A program made the position numbers and the translations under genes. 64,000 nt of DNA from Embleya sp045207655 (GTDB lineage: Bacteria; Actinomycetota; Actinomycetes; Streptomycetales; Streptomycetaceae): positions 3,162,001-3,226,000 of the forward strand of contig NZ_CP108785.1 of NCBI RefSeq assembly GCF_045207655.1, written 5' to 3'. Below are positions 7,749 to 17,089 of this stretch, in pieces; within the stretch, counting starts at the first letter, position 1; each line of letters starts with the position of its first letter. The notes under the pieces were generated by a model that worked only from the letters and a program-made list of their open reading frames with translations, had not been told where the DNA came from and did not search any database.

Positions 7749-10700
7749 ACAACCCCTCTCCGACCCACGATCCGCACACGTACCGGCAAGCGCCGACCGC
7801 GCGGCCCACGCACCGTCCCGATCCGGGGCGGGCCGAACACCTGCCGCTGTCCGCCGGCCAGGAACGGCTCTGGCTGCTGGACCGGCTCAACCCCGGCGAC
7901 GCCGCGTTCAACATGTTCCAGGTGCACCGCCTGCGCGGCCCGCTGGACGCCGACGCGCTCGAACGCGCGCTGGCCGAACTGGTCGCCCGGCACGGCAGCC
8001 TGCGCGCCGTCTTCCCGGATCGCGACGGCGTGCCCGCCCAGGTGATCGGCCCGCCCGGCGGCTTCGTGCTCGAACGCGTCGGCGTCGACGGCGTCCCGGG
8101 CGAACGCGAGCGGCACGCCCGCGAACTGGTCGCCGAGCGCACCAACCGCCCGTTCGACCTGGCCCGAGGCCCGCTGCTGCGGGCGAGTCTGCTGCGCCTG
8201 GACGACGCCGCACACGACCACGTGTTGTGCCTGATCCTGCATCACATCGTGGCCGACGGCTGGTCGATGAATGTCCTGGACACCGAGTTGGCGGCGTTGT
8301 ACCGGGCGTTCGCGTCCGGGCAGCCCTCGCCGCCGGCCGAACTGCCGCTGAGTTACGGAGACTACGTACGACGGCAGCGCGAACTCGTCGACTCGCCCGA
8401 ATTCGACGCGCGACTGGCCTACTGGACCAGGCAACTCGCGGGCGCGCCGACCCTGGACCTGCCCGCCGACTTCCCGCGCACCCCCGGCACCCACACCGCG
8501 CGCGGTGGCACCGTCACCCACCACCTGCCGGCAAGACTGCGCACCGGCATCGAGCAACTCGCGCGGCGCGAGAAGGTCACGCTGTACATGACCCTGCTCG
8601 CCGCGTACCAGACTCTGCTCTCGCGCTACTGCGGCCAGGAGGACGTGTGCGTGGGCTCGCCGCTGGCGGGCCGGGACGAGGAGGAGTACGAGCCGCTGGT
8701 CGGCTACTTCCTCAATACGCTGGTCCTGCGCGGGAGCACCGCCGAGGACCCCACCTTCCGGGCCTTCCTGGCCCGCACCCGCACGGTGGCGCTCCAGGCC
8801 TACGAACACCAGGACGTACCGTTCGAGCGGTTGTTGGGCGCCCTGGACGTGGAGCGCGATCCGGACGTCCCGCCGGTGTTCCAGACCATGCTGACCCTGC
8901 GGCCACCCGCCGGACCCGGGCTGCGGCTCGGCGAGGTGCGCGCCGAGGTCTTCGAATCGGGCTTTCGCCAGGCGAAGTTCGACCTGACGCTGGAGGTGTG
9001 GCCGGAAGGGGACGAACTCGTGGTCGAGTTCGTCTACGACACCGAACGCTTCGTCCCCGAGACCGTCACCCGCCTCGCCCGCTGCCTCGAGACACTGCTC
9101 GAAGGGGCCGTGGCCGACCCGGACACGCCGCTGTCCCGGCTGCCGCTGCTGCCGGCGACCGACCGCGCGCGGGTGCTGGCCGCCGCGGCCGGTCCGCCGC
9201 TCGGCGAATGCCCGGACCCGGTCCTGGCCTTCGAGGTGCAGGCGCTGCGCACCCCGCATGCCGACGCGGTCGAGTCCGGCGACGATCGCATCGACTACGC
9301 CGAGCTGGACGCCCGGGCGAACCGGCTGGCCCGGGTGTTGCGGCGCGGCGGCACCGGGCCGGACTCGGTGATCGCGGTGTGCGCCGAGCGCTCGATCGAG
9401 ACGATCGTCGCGCTGCTGGCCGTACTCAAGGCGGGCGGCGCCTACCTGCCCGTGGATCCCAAGCTGCCGGCCGAGCGGATCGCCTACATGCTCGCCGACA
9501 GCGGCGCTGAACAACTCTTGTGCCGGGACGAGTTCGCCGACCGCTTCGCCGACTTCGGGCGGCCGATCCTGCCGTTGGACGGCGCCGGGGCCGACAACGG
9601 TCGGGGAGACGGGTCGGCGGCGGAGGCACAGCCGCTCGCGTCCGTCGCCGACCCCGAGGACCTCGCCTACCTCGTCTACACTTCCGGGTCCACCGGCCGG
9701 CCCAAGGGCACCCTGATCACCCGCGCGGCGTTGGCCGCCCGGCTCGCCTGGATGCGCGAGCGCTACCGGACCGGCCCGGGTGACCGGGTCCTGCAATTCG
9801 CCTCGTTCGGCTTCGACACGCATGTCGAGGAGGTCTATCCGACCCTGCTCGGCGGCGCGACGCTGGTACTGGCACCCGCCGACGCGCTGTTGCCGGACTT
9901 CTTCGCCACGGACGCGGGCCGCACGCTGACCGTGCTCGACCTGCCCACGCCGTACTGGCACGAACTGGTCGCGCAGACGCCGGGCCTGCCGTGGCCGCCG
10001 GCGCTGCGGCTGCTGATCATCGGCGGCGACCAGGCCGATGTGGCCTCGATGCGGCGCTGGCGCGAGGTGTTCGGCGATCGGGTCGACCTGGTCAACACGT
10101 ACGGCCCCACCGAGACCGCGGTCATCGCCACCTCGGCGACCCTGGCCGGGCCCCTGGCCGAGCCGTGGGACGGCACTCGCCCGCCGATCGGACGGCCCCT
10201 GGCGGACACGCGCGTGCACGTGCTGGACCGGCATCTGGAACCGGTGCCGCCCGGGGTGCCCGGCGAACTGTGCGTCGGCGGCATCGGGCCGGCCCGGGGC
10301 TACCTCGGCCGCCCCGGTCTGACCGCGCGTCACTTCGTGCCCGATCCGTACGGCCCACCCGGCTCCCGGCTCTACCGCACCGGCGACCGTGCCCGGCAAC
10401 GGCCGGACGGACAGCTCGAGTTTCTCGGCCGCACCGACCACCAGGTCAAACTGCGCGGCTATCGGATCGAACTCGGCGAGATCGAGGCGGCCCTGGTCGC
10501 CCGGCCCGACATCGGCCAGGCGGCCGTGCTGCTGCGCGAGGAACGGGGCGATCGACGGCTGGTCGCCTACCTGGTGCCCCGAACCGACGCGGCGGCCCCG
10601 GACCCGGACGCGGTGCGTGCCGCGCTCGCCCGGACGCTGCCCGCCTACCTGCTGCCCGCCGCCTTCGTGGTGCTGGCCCGTCTGCCGCTGACCGCCAACG

Positions 10701-11074
10701 GCAAGCTGGACCGGGCCGCGCTGCCCGCACCCGAGCAACGCGCCGCACCGGAGGCGTCCTTCGTGGCACCGCGCGGCAGCGCCGAGGAACTGGTCGCGCA
10801 GACCTTCGCGGATGTGCTCGGCCTGGAACGGGTCGGCGCGCTCGACGACTTCTTCGCGCTCGGCGGGCACTCACTGCTGGCCACCCGGGCGGTGGCCCGA
10901 CTCGGCGCGGCGATCGAACTCACCGTGCCGATCCGCGCCCTGTTCGCCGACCCCACGGTCGCCGGACTGGCCGCCTCGGTCGAGGAACTCCTGGTGGCCG
11001 AACTGGACACGCTCTCCGAGGCGGACGCCGAACGACTGGTGCTGGACCAAGCCGAGACGGGAGACCCGCGATGA
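7745..11074 (+). CDS. NRPS, domains C-A-T (basic amino acid-like specificity)
   Basis: A 1,109-residue module. After about 35 Pro/His-rich residues a condensation domain carries HHIVADGWS at 166-174. The adenylation domain has YTSGSTGRPKG near 645 and NTYGPTETA. Carrier Ser1043 lies in LGGHSL. Hand-read pocket residues are D-T-E-D-I-G-T-V-I. Acidic residues at pocket positions 239 and 278 fit a basic side chain, and the pattern resembles lysine codes; this is inference. Start and stop both sit in ATGA overlaps with the neighbours, so translation is coupled. Confidence 0.88.
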   Translation: MNNPSPTHDPHTYRQAPTARPTHRPDPGRAEHLPLSAGQERLWLLDRLNPGDAAFNMFQVHRLRGPLDADALERALAELVARHGSLRAVFPDRDGVPAQVIGPPGGFVLERVGVDGVPGERERHARELVAERTNRPFDLARGPLLRASLLRLDDAAHDHVLCLILHHIVADGWSMNVLDTELAALYRAFASGQPSPPAELPLSYGDYVRRQRELVDSPEFDARLAYWTRQLAGAPTLDLPADFPRTPGTHTARGGTVTHHLPARLRTGIEQLARREKVTLYMTLLAAYQTLLSRYCGQEDVCVGSPLAGRDEEEYEPLVGYFLNTLVLRGSTAEDPTFRAFLARTRTVALQAYEHQDVPFERLLGALDVERDPDVPPVFQTMLTLRPPAGPGLRLGEVRAEVFESGFRQAKFDLTLEVWPEGDELVVEFVYDTERFVPETVTRLARCLETLLEGAVADPDTPLSRLPLLPATDRARVLAAAAGPPLGECPDPVLAFEVQALRTPHADAVESGDDRIDYAELDARANRLARVLRRGGTGPDSVIAVCAERSIETIVALLAVLKAGGAYLPVDPKLPAERIAYMLADSGAEQLLCRDEFADRFADFGRPILPLDGAGADNGRGDGSAAEAQPLASVADPEDLAYLVYTSGSTGRPKGTLITRAALAARLAWMRERYRTGPGDRVLQFASFGFDTHVEEVYPTLLGGATLVLAPADALLPDFFATDAGRTLTVLDLPTPYWHELVAQTPGLPWPPALRLLIIGGDQADVASMRRWREVFGDRVDLVNTYGPTETAVIATSATLAGPLAEPWDGTRPPIGRPLADTRVHVLDRHLEPVPPGVPGELCVGGIGPARGYLGRPGLTARHFVPDPYGPPGSRLYRTGDRARQRPDGQLEFLGRTDHQVKLRGYRIELGEIEAALVARPDIGQAAVLLREERGDRRLVAYLVPRTDAAAPDPDAVRAALARTLPAYLLPAAFVVLARLPLTANGKLDRAALPAPEQRAAPEASFVAPRGSAEELVAQTFADVLGLERVGALDDFFALGGHSLLATRAVARLGAAIELTVPIRALFADPTVAGLAASVEELLVAELDTLSEADAERLVLDQAETGDPR

Positions 11075-14000
11075 CGCTCACCCCGGCGCCGCCGACCCGG
11101 CCGGGCGAACTGTCGGCCGCCAAGCGCACCCTGCTCGAACAGCGGCTGCGCAGATCCGCGACGACCGCCCCGGCGTCGATACCGCGACTGCCGGAGGGCG
11201 CGGACGTACCGCTGTCGTCCGCGCAGATCCCGCTGTGGTTCATGGAGAACCTCACCCCCGGGACCGCCGCGTACACCATTCCGTTCGCGCTGCGCCTGCG
11301 CGGACGGCTGGACGAGGACGCGTTGGAACGCGCGTTGAACGCGCTCCCGGCCCGGCACGACAGCCTGCGCACCACGTTCGCCACCAGCGTGGACGGTCGA
11401 CCGATCGCCACGGTGCACCCGCCGATGCCGATCACTGTTACCCGGCATTCGCCCGACGGCGACCTCGACGCCCGGGCGCGGGAGCAATGGGCGGCGGCGC
11501 TGGTGGGCGCGGAGTTCGCCCGGCCGTTCCACCTGGAGGTGCCGCCGCTGATCCGGGCCGCGCTGGTGCGATTGGACCGGGAGGACACCGTAGTGGTGGT
11601 GGTCCTGCACCACCTGGTCGGCGACGGCTGGTCGGTCCACCTCCTGGTGAACGAACTGATGTCCGACTACAACGCGTTCATGGCGGGCCGGGAGTCCGAG
11701 GTGCCCCCGCCGGCGGTGCGCTACGGCGACTTCGCGGCCTGGCAGCGCGAGCGGTTGGCCGGTCCCGAAGGCGAACGCGCCGCCGCGTACTGGCGGGAGC
11801 GGCTCGCCGGGGTCGGCACGCTCGCACTGCCCACCGACCGACCGCGTCCGGCCCGGCAGACCTTCGCCGGTGACGCGCACACCTTCACCCTCGACGCCGA
11901 ACTCGCCGCCGCGATCGCCGAGTCGGGCCGCACGCACGGTGCCACCTCCTATATGACCCTGCTCGCCGCGTGGCAGGCGGTGTTGTCCCGGCACGGCGGA
12001 CAACGCGACTTCGCGGTCGGATCCCCGATCGCCGGACGCCCCCATCCGGACCTGGAACCGATGGTCGGCATGTTCGTGAACATGCTGGCCATGCGGGCGC
12101 CGCTGGACGGGGACCCCAGCTTCACCGAACTGCTGGGCCGGGTCCGGGAGAGCTGCCTGGACGCGTACGCCCACCAGGACCTCCCGTTCGACCGGGTGGT
12201 CCGCGACCAGAACGTCACCCGCGACGTCAGCCGCACGCCGCTGTTCCAGGTCACCTTCGCGCTGCAGAACTACGGGCGCGGCGAGCGCGGCTTCGCCGGG
12301 CTCACCCACGACTGGTTCACCGGCGACTCCCGGGTCACCCGGTTCGACCTGAGCCTGTTCGTGTTCGAGACCGCGACCGGCATGCACGGCCTGCTCACCT
12401 ACAACACCGACCTGTTCGACGCGAGCACCGTGGCCCGGCTGGCCGCACACCTGGAGACCCTGCTGCGCGCGGTGGTCGCCGATCCGCGTACGCCGCTGTC
12501 CCGGATCGACCTGCTCGGGCCGACGGAGCGGGCCCAGGTCACCACCGGCTGGAACGACACCGCCGCGCCGCCGCCCGAGCACCCGACGCTGACGGCGGCG
12601 ATCGAGGCCCAAGTGGCTCGCGATCCGCGTGCGCCGGCGGTGACCTACCGGGGGGAGACCCTCACCTACGGCGAACTCGACGCGCGCGCCGCCCGGCTCG
12701 CCCGCCGGCTGCGCGGGCACGGCGTCGGCCCGGAGACGCCGGTCGCGCTGTGCCTGGAACAGTCGCTCGACCTCGCGGTGGCCGTCCTGGCCGTGCTCAA
12801 GGCAGGCGGGGCCTACCTGCCGCTGGATCCCGAACAGCCGGTCGAGCGCCTGGCGTTCATGCTGTCGGACGCCGATGTGCGGGTCCTGGTGACAGACCCG
12901 ACGCTGCGCGAGCGCACGGCGGGTCACCCCGGCACGGTGATCCTGCTCGATCGGGAACCGGACGCGACCGCCGCCGAGGAGACCGGCCCGCCACCCGTGC
13001 CGGCCGGGCCGGGGAACCTGGCCTATGTCATCTACACGTCCGGATCCACCGGCCGACCCAAGGGCGTCGCGGTGCAGCACCGCGAGGCGCTGGCCTATCT
13101 GGACGGCGTGCGCGAACGATTCGAGGTGGTGCCCGGGTCGGTGCACGGCCTGGCCCAGTCGTTGTCCTTCGACTTCGCCATCACCGCGCTGTACCTCGCC
13201 TGGACCACCGGCGGCGAACTGCACCTGATCCCCAAGCGGTTGTCCGGCGCGGAGTTCGCCGACCACCTGGACCGGCATCCGGTCGACTACCTCAAGATGA
13301 CGCCGTCGCATCTGGCCGGGCTGGCCGCCGAAGTCGGCCCGGAACGCCTGTTGCCCCGAAGGTTGTTGATCTTCGGCGGCGAGGGCTCGTCCTGGGAGTG
13401 GACGCGGGACCTGGCCCGGCTCGGGACGTGCGCGGTGGTCAACCACTACGGGCCGACCGAGACCACGGTGGGCGTGACCACCTACCGGGTCCGCCCACAG
13501 GACGAGCCCACCTCCACGGTGACGCCGATCGGCCGACCGCTGGCGAACACCCGGGTGTACCTGCTCGACGAGCACCTGGAACCGGTGCCGATCGGGGTCA
13601 CCGGCGAGATCCACATCGGCGGCGAGCGGTTGGCACGCGGCTATCTGGGGCAATCCGGCGCGACCGCCGACCGGTTCGTGCCCGACCCGTTCGGACCGCC
13701 GGGCGCCCGGTTGTACCGCACCGGCGACCTGGGCCGGTATCTGCCCGGCGGCGACGTGGAGTTCCTGGGTCGCAGCGATCAGCAGGTCAAGATCCGCGGC
13801 TATCGGGTCGAACCGGCCGAGATCGAGGAGGCGTTGCGGGGCCGGCCCGAGGTCGGGCAGGCCGTGGTGGACGCGCGTGGCCCGGCCGGCGCGCAGCGGT
13901 TGATCGCCTACCTGGTGGCGGCCGAGGAGCATTCGGGCGAGCCGCCGGCCGCCGCCGAACTGCGCCGCGAACTGCTGGTTCGGCTGCCCGAGTACATGGT

Positions 14001-16749
14001 GCCGTCCCGGTTCGTGTGGCTGGATCGGATGCCGCTGAAGGCGCACGGCAAGGTGGATCGGGCCCTGCTGCCCGAACCGGACGCCGGCGCGGGCGTGGGC
14101 GCGGGCGACACGGATCGGGTCGCCCCGGTGGGCGCGACCGAGGAAGCCCTGGTCGGGATCTGGACGGCGGTGCTCGACCTCGCCTCGGTCGGCGTCACGG
14201 ACGACTTCTTCGAACTGGGCGGGCACTCGCTGCTGGCGATGCAGGTGTTGGCCCGGCTGCGCAAGGCGCTGCCGCCGGGCAGTCGGCAGGTGAGCCTGCT
14301 GGAGTTGTTCAAGCACCGCACCATCCGGGAACTGGCCGCGTTGATCGACCGCCCGGGCGGCGCCGACGAACCGCGCTCGCTGCTGCACGAGTTGACCCGT
14401 CCCGTACCGCTCGCGCAGCGGGTGCTCTCGCTGGTGTGCGTGCCCTACGGCGGCGGCAGCGCGGTGGTGTACCAGCCACTGGCCGACGCGCTGCCGGCCG
14501 GCCACTCGTTGTACTCGGTGGCGATCCCCGGCCACGACCTGTCCATGCCCGAGGCACCCCGGCCGATCGAGGAGGTCGCGCGGGAGTGCGTGGACGAGAT
14601 CCTGGCCCGGGTCGAGGGGCCGTTGGCGCTGTACGGCCACTGCGGGGTGGGCAGCGCGCTGACCGCGCAGATCGCCCACCTCCTGGAGGAGTCGGGGCGC
14701 ACGTTGGAGGCGGTCTACCTCGGCGCGATCTTCCCGTTCGCCCGACCCGAGGGCGGCCTGCTCGGCGCGCTGTCCCGCTTCGCCGGACTGGAGCGCCTGC
14801 GCGGTGACCGGGTGCACCTGAACTGGCTGACCTCGATGGGCGCGGACCTGGGCGACCTGGACGAGGAACAGGTCACCTTCATCGTCCGCAACATGCGCAA
14901 GGACGGCCGGACCTCGGAGGAGTACTTCACCCGGCGGATGGCCGAGGGCATGCGGCCGTTGGCCGCGCCGGTGATCTCGGTGATCGGCGAGCGCGACCCC
15001 GGCACCGAGTTCTACCAGGAGCGTTACCGGGAGTGGCACTTCATGGCCGACTCCACCGCGCTGGTGGTGATCGACGAGGCCGGCCACTACTTCCTGCGCT
15101 ACCGCGCGGACGAGCTGGCCGAGATCGTCACCGCCACCCACGAGGCGGTGACCCGGGACCGCACCGAACCGCTGACCCGGGCGGCGCGCGGGGAGGACGC
15201 GGGTTGGTGGCTGGACGGGGTATCCGGCCCGGACGTCGAGGCGGGAGCCGCTGACAAGCCGGCGTTCGCGGACAGGCCGGGAGCCGCGGACGAGCCGGGA
15301 TTCGCAGTCGCGGCCACACCGTCGCGCACACCGGCGGTACGGCCGAGCATGGGCCGGTTCATGGCGGTGGCGCTCGGGCAGCTCGCCTCGATCACCGGGT
15401 CGGCGCTGACCGAGTTCGCCATCCCGATCTGGATCTACCTGCGTACCGATTCGCTCACCCAGTTCGCGCTGTTCTCGGTGCTGGCGCTGGTCCCCGGGAT
15501 CGTGGTCGCGCCGCTGGCGGGTGCGGTGGTGGACCGCAACAGTCGGCGCTCGGTGATGCTGGCCGCGGACTGCGCCGCGGGCGCGGTGCAGGTGGTGATG
15601 GCGCTGCTGTTGTGGGGCGGCCATCTGGGCGTGGGAGCGGTGTACGGGCTCCTGGTGGTGTTGTCGGTGACGGCGACCTTCCAACGACTGGCCTACAACT
15701 CGGCGGTTCCGCAACTGGTGCCCAAGCGCTACCTCGGGCACGCCAACGGCATCGTGCAAATGAGCACCGGGATGGCGCAGTTGGTGGTGCCGCTGATCGC
15801 GGTCGCGCTGTTGGCGAGCATCGGACTCGGCGGGATCCTGGTGATCGACATCACCACGTTCGTGATCGCGGTGACGGTGGTCGCGTTCGTGCCCTTCCCC
15901 GACACGATGGCGCAGACCCGGCGCGAGAGCATGGTGAAGGAGATCGCCAACGGGGTGCGCTACTCGATGGGGCACGCCGGATTCCGCACGATGCTGCTCT
16001 ACTTCGCGCTGCTGAACGTCTTCCTCGCGCCGATGCTGGTGCTGATGACGCCGCTGGTGCTCTCGTTCGGCTCGGTACACACCGCGGGCGCGGTCGGCGT
16101 CGCGGCGGGCGCGGGCGCGCTGCTCGGCGGCCTGGCGATGGGGGTGTGGGGAGGTCCTCGGCACCGCAGGATGCACGGCATCCTGCTGGCCACCGTGCTG
16201 ATCGCGGTGTTCGCCTTCGTGGCCGGGCTGCGGCCCTCGCCGGTGCTGGTCGGCGTCGGCTTCTTCGGGGTGTTCTTCGGCCTGTCGCTGCTCAACGGCA
16301 TCTACGCGACGATCATCCAGGTCAAGGTGCCGCAGCGGTTCCACGGCCGGGTGATCGCGCTGAACACGATGGTGGCGTGGTCCACCCTCCCGCTGGGCTT
16401 CGGCGTCATCGCGCCGCTGGCGGTGCACCTGCTCGAACCACTGTTCACCGCGGACGGCGCGCTGGCCTCCAGCGTCGGCCGGGTGATCGGCGTCGGCGAG
16501 GGCCGCGGCACGGGTTTCCTGTATTTGCTGTGTGCGTCCGCGATGATCCTGCTCGCGCTCGCCTCGTTCCGCCACCGGGTGATCGCGCGCTTCGACGACG
16601 ACGTCCCCGACGCGATGCCGGACGACCTGATCGGCATCGAGGAACGCCGCAAGAAGCGCGCCAACGCCGCGCCCCCATCGCCACCCACCGGGAAGTCCCC
16701 CGCATCCGAACCCGAAAGCGAACCCACATCCGAACTGGAGAAGGTATGA
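11071..16749 (+). CDS. NRPS terminal module fused to exporter, domains C-A-T-TE-MFS
   Basis: An 1,892-residue fusion. Condensation domain with HHLVGDG at 180-186; adenylation domain with TSGSTGRPKG near 655; carrier Ser1053. A thioesterase domain spans about 1105-1345, with GHCGVG placing Cys1191 where Ser is usual, and candidate Asp1309 and His1339. An Ala/Pro-rich linker (about 1350-1425) leads to a major facilitator domain (about 1427-1865) with many hydrophobic segments and the loop GAVVDRNSRR, typical of DHA3-type exporters. Hand-read A-domain pocket D-F-T-K-I-G-H-V-G resembles aspartate codes. No ribosome site precedes the internal Met1427, so the exporter is read as fused. It would release and export the same product. 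Confidence 0.88.
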   Translation: MTLTPAPPTRPGELSAAKRTLLEQRLRRSATTAPASIPRLPEGADVPLSSAQIPLWFMENLTPGTAAYTIPFALRLRGRLDEDALERALNALPARHDSLRTTFATSVDGRPIATVHPPMPITVTRHSPDGDLDARAREQWAAALVGAEFARPFHLEVPPLIRAALVRLDREDTVVVVVLHHLVGDGWSVHLLVNELMSDYNAFMAGRESEVPPPAVRYGDFAAWQRERLAGPEGERAAAYWRERLAGVGTLALPTDRPRPARQTFAGDAHTFTLDAELAAAIAESGRTHGATSYMTLLAAWQAVLSRHGGQRDFAVGSPIAGRPHPDLEPMVGMFVNMLAMRAPLDGDPSFTELLGRVRESCLDAYAHQDLPFDRVVRDQNVTRDVSRTPLFQVTFALQNYGRGERGFAGLTHDWFTGDSRVTRFDLSLFVFETATGMHGLLTYNTDLFDASTVARLAAHLETLLRAVVADPRTPLSRIDLLGPTERAQVTTGWNDTAAPPPEHPTLTAAIEAQVARDPRAPAVTYRGETLTYGELDARAARLARRLRGHGVGPETPVALCLEQSLDLAVAVLAVLKAGGAYLPLDPEQPVERLAFMLSDADVRVLVTDPTLRERTAGHPGTVILLDREPDATAAEETGPPPVPAGPGNLAYVIYTSGSTGRPKGVAVQHREALAYLDGVRERFEVVPGSVHGLAQSLSFDFAITALYLAWTTGGELHLIPKRLSGAEFADHLDRHPVDYLKMTPSHLAGLAAEVGPERLLPRRLLIFGGEGSSWEWTRDLARLGTCAVVNHYGPTETTVGVTTYRVRPQDEPTSTVTPIGRPLANTRVYLLDEHLEPVPIGVTGEIHIGGERLARGYLGQSGATADRFVPDPFGPPGARLYRTGDLGRYLPGGDVEFLGRSDQQVKIRGYRVEPAEIEEALRGRPEVGQAVVDARGPAGAQRLIAYLVAAEEHSGEPPAAAELRRELLVRLPEYMVPSRFVWLDRMPLKAHGKVDRALLPEPDAGAGVGAGDTDRVAPVGATEEALVGIWTAVLDLASVGVTDDFFELGGHSLLAMQVLARLRKALPPGSRQVSLLELFKHRTIRELAALIDRPGGADEPRSLLHELTRPVPLAQRVLSLVCVPYGGGSAVVYQPLADALPAGHSLYSVAIPGHDLSMPEAPRPIEEVARECVDEILARVEGPLALYGHCGVGSALTAQIAHLLEESGRTLEAVYLGAIFPFARPEGGLLGALSRFAGLERLRGDRVHLNWLTSMGADLGDLDEEQVTFIVRNMRKDGRTSEEYFTRRMAEGMRPLAAPVISVIGERDPGTEFYQERYREWHFMADSTALVVIDEAGHYFLRYRADELAEIVTATHEAVTRDRTEPLTRAARGEDAGWWLDGVSGPDVEAGAADKPAFADRPGAADEPGFAVAATPSRTPAVRPSMGRFMAVALGQLASITGSALTEFAIPIWIYLRTDSLTQFALFSVLALVPGIVVAPLAGAVVDRNSRRSVMLAADCAAGAVQVVMALLLWGGHLGVGAVYGLLVVLSVTATFQRLAYNSAVPQLVPKRYLGHANGIVQMSTGMAQLVVPLIAVALLASIGLGGILVIDITTFVIAVTVVAFVPFPDTMAQTRRESMVKEIANGVRYSMGHAGFRTMLLYFALLNVFLAPMLVLMTPLVLSFGSVHTAGAVGVAAGAGALLGGLAMGVWGGPRHRRMHGILLATVLIAVFAFVAGLRPSPVLVGVGFFGVFFGLSLLNGIYATIIQVKVPQRFHGRVIALNTMVAWSTLPLGFGVIAPLAVHLLEPLFTADGALASSVGRVIGVGEGRGTGFLYLLCASAMILLALASFRHRVIARFDDDVPDAMPDDLIGIEERRKKRANAAPPSPPTGKSPASEPESEPTSELEKV

Positions 16750-16952
16750 CCACCGACGAACCCCCCGAGCGCCACTGCCGAGTCGTGATCAACGACGAGG
16801 AGCAATACTCGGTCTGGGCCACCGACCGCGACATCCCACCCGGCTGGCACGCGGAAGGCTTCACCGGCACCCGCCCGGCCTGCCTGGCCCACATCGACAA
16901 GGTCTGGACCGACCTACGCCCCCGCAGCACCCGCGAGGCGATGAACCCATGA
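16746..16952 (+). CDS. MbtH-like protein
   Basis: A 68-residue MbtH family protein, the small chaperone that binds and activates NRPS adenylation domains. It has the family landmarks in order: NDEEQYSVW, PPGWH, a CLAHI segment and WTDLRP. The usual WTDMRP is WTDLRP here. Its ATG overlaps the stop of the NRPS gene (ATGA), so it is the last gene of the operon and probably serves its adenylation domains. Confidence 0.93.
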   Translation: MTTDEPPERHCRVVINDEEQYSVWATDRDIPPGWHAEGFTGTRPACLAHIDKVWTDLRPRSTREAMNP

Positions 16953-16957
16953 CCAAC

Positions 16958-16994
16958 CGTCGCCGGCGAGCCCACCCGGGCCTCGCCGGCGACG
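16958..16994. terminator. Hairpin terminator after the NRPS operon
   Basis: A perfect 13-bp stem (CGTCGCCGGCGAG and its complement) with an 11-base loop starts six bases after the mbtH stop. There is no T-run. It sits between convergent genes and could work in both directions. Confidence 0.7.
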
Positions 16995-17089
16995 TCACCG
17001 CACCCACCCCGACAAAGCCGGTTCCGGGGCGCGCCGCGTCGGTGGCTGCCGTGAGTGGCGGTCGACGGCGCGGCGAACCGGATCGTGGG

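Noticed and set aside
7259..10870. Antisense open frame of about 1,200 codons
   Set aside because: Same reason: a shadow of two NRPS modules, Gln/Arg/Gly-rich without recognisable domains.
15349..16749. Separate MFS transporter gene starting at an internal ATG
   Set aside because: No ribosome site precedes 15349 and the frame is open through a linker from the thioesterase domain; a fusion is simpler.
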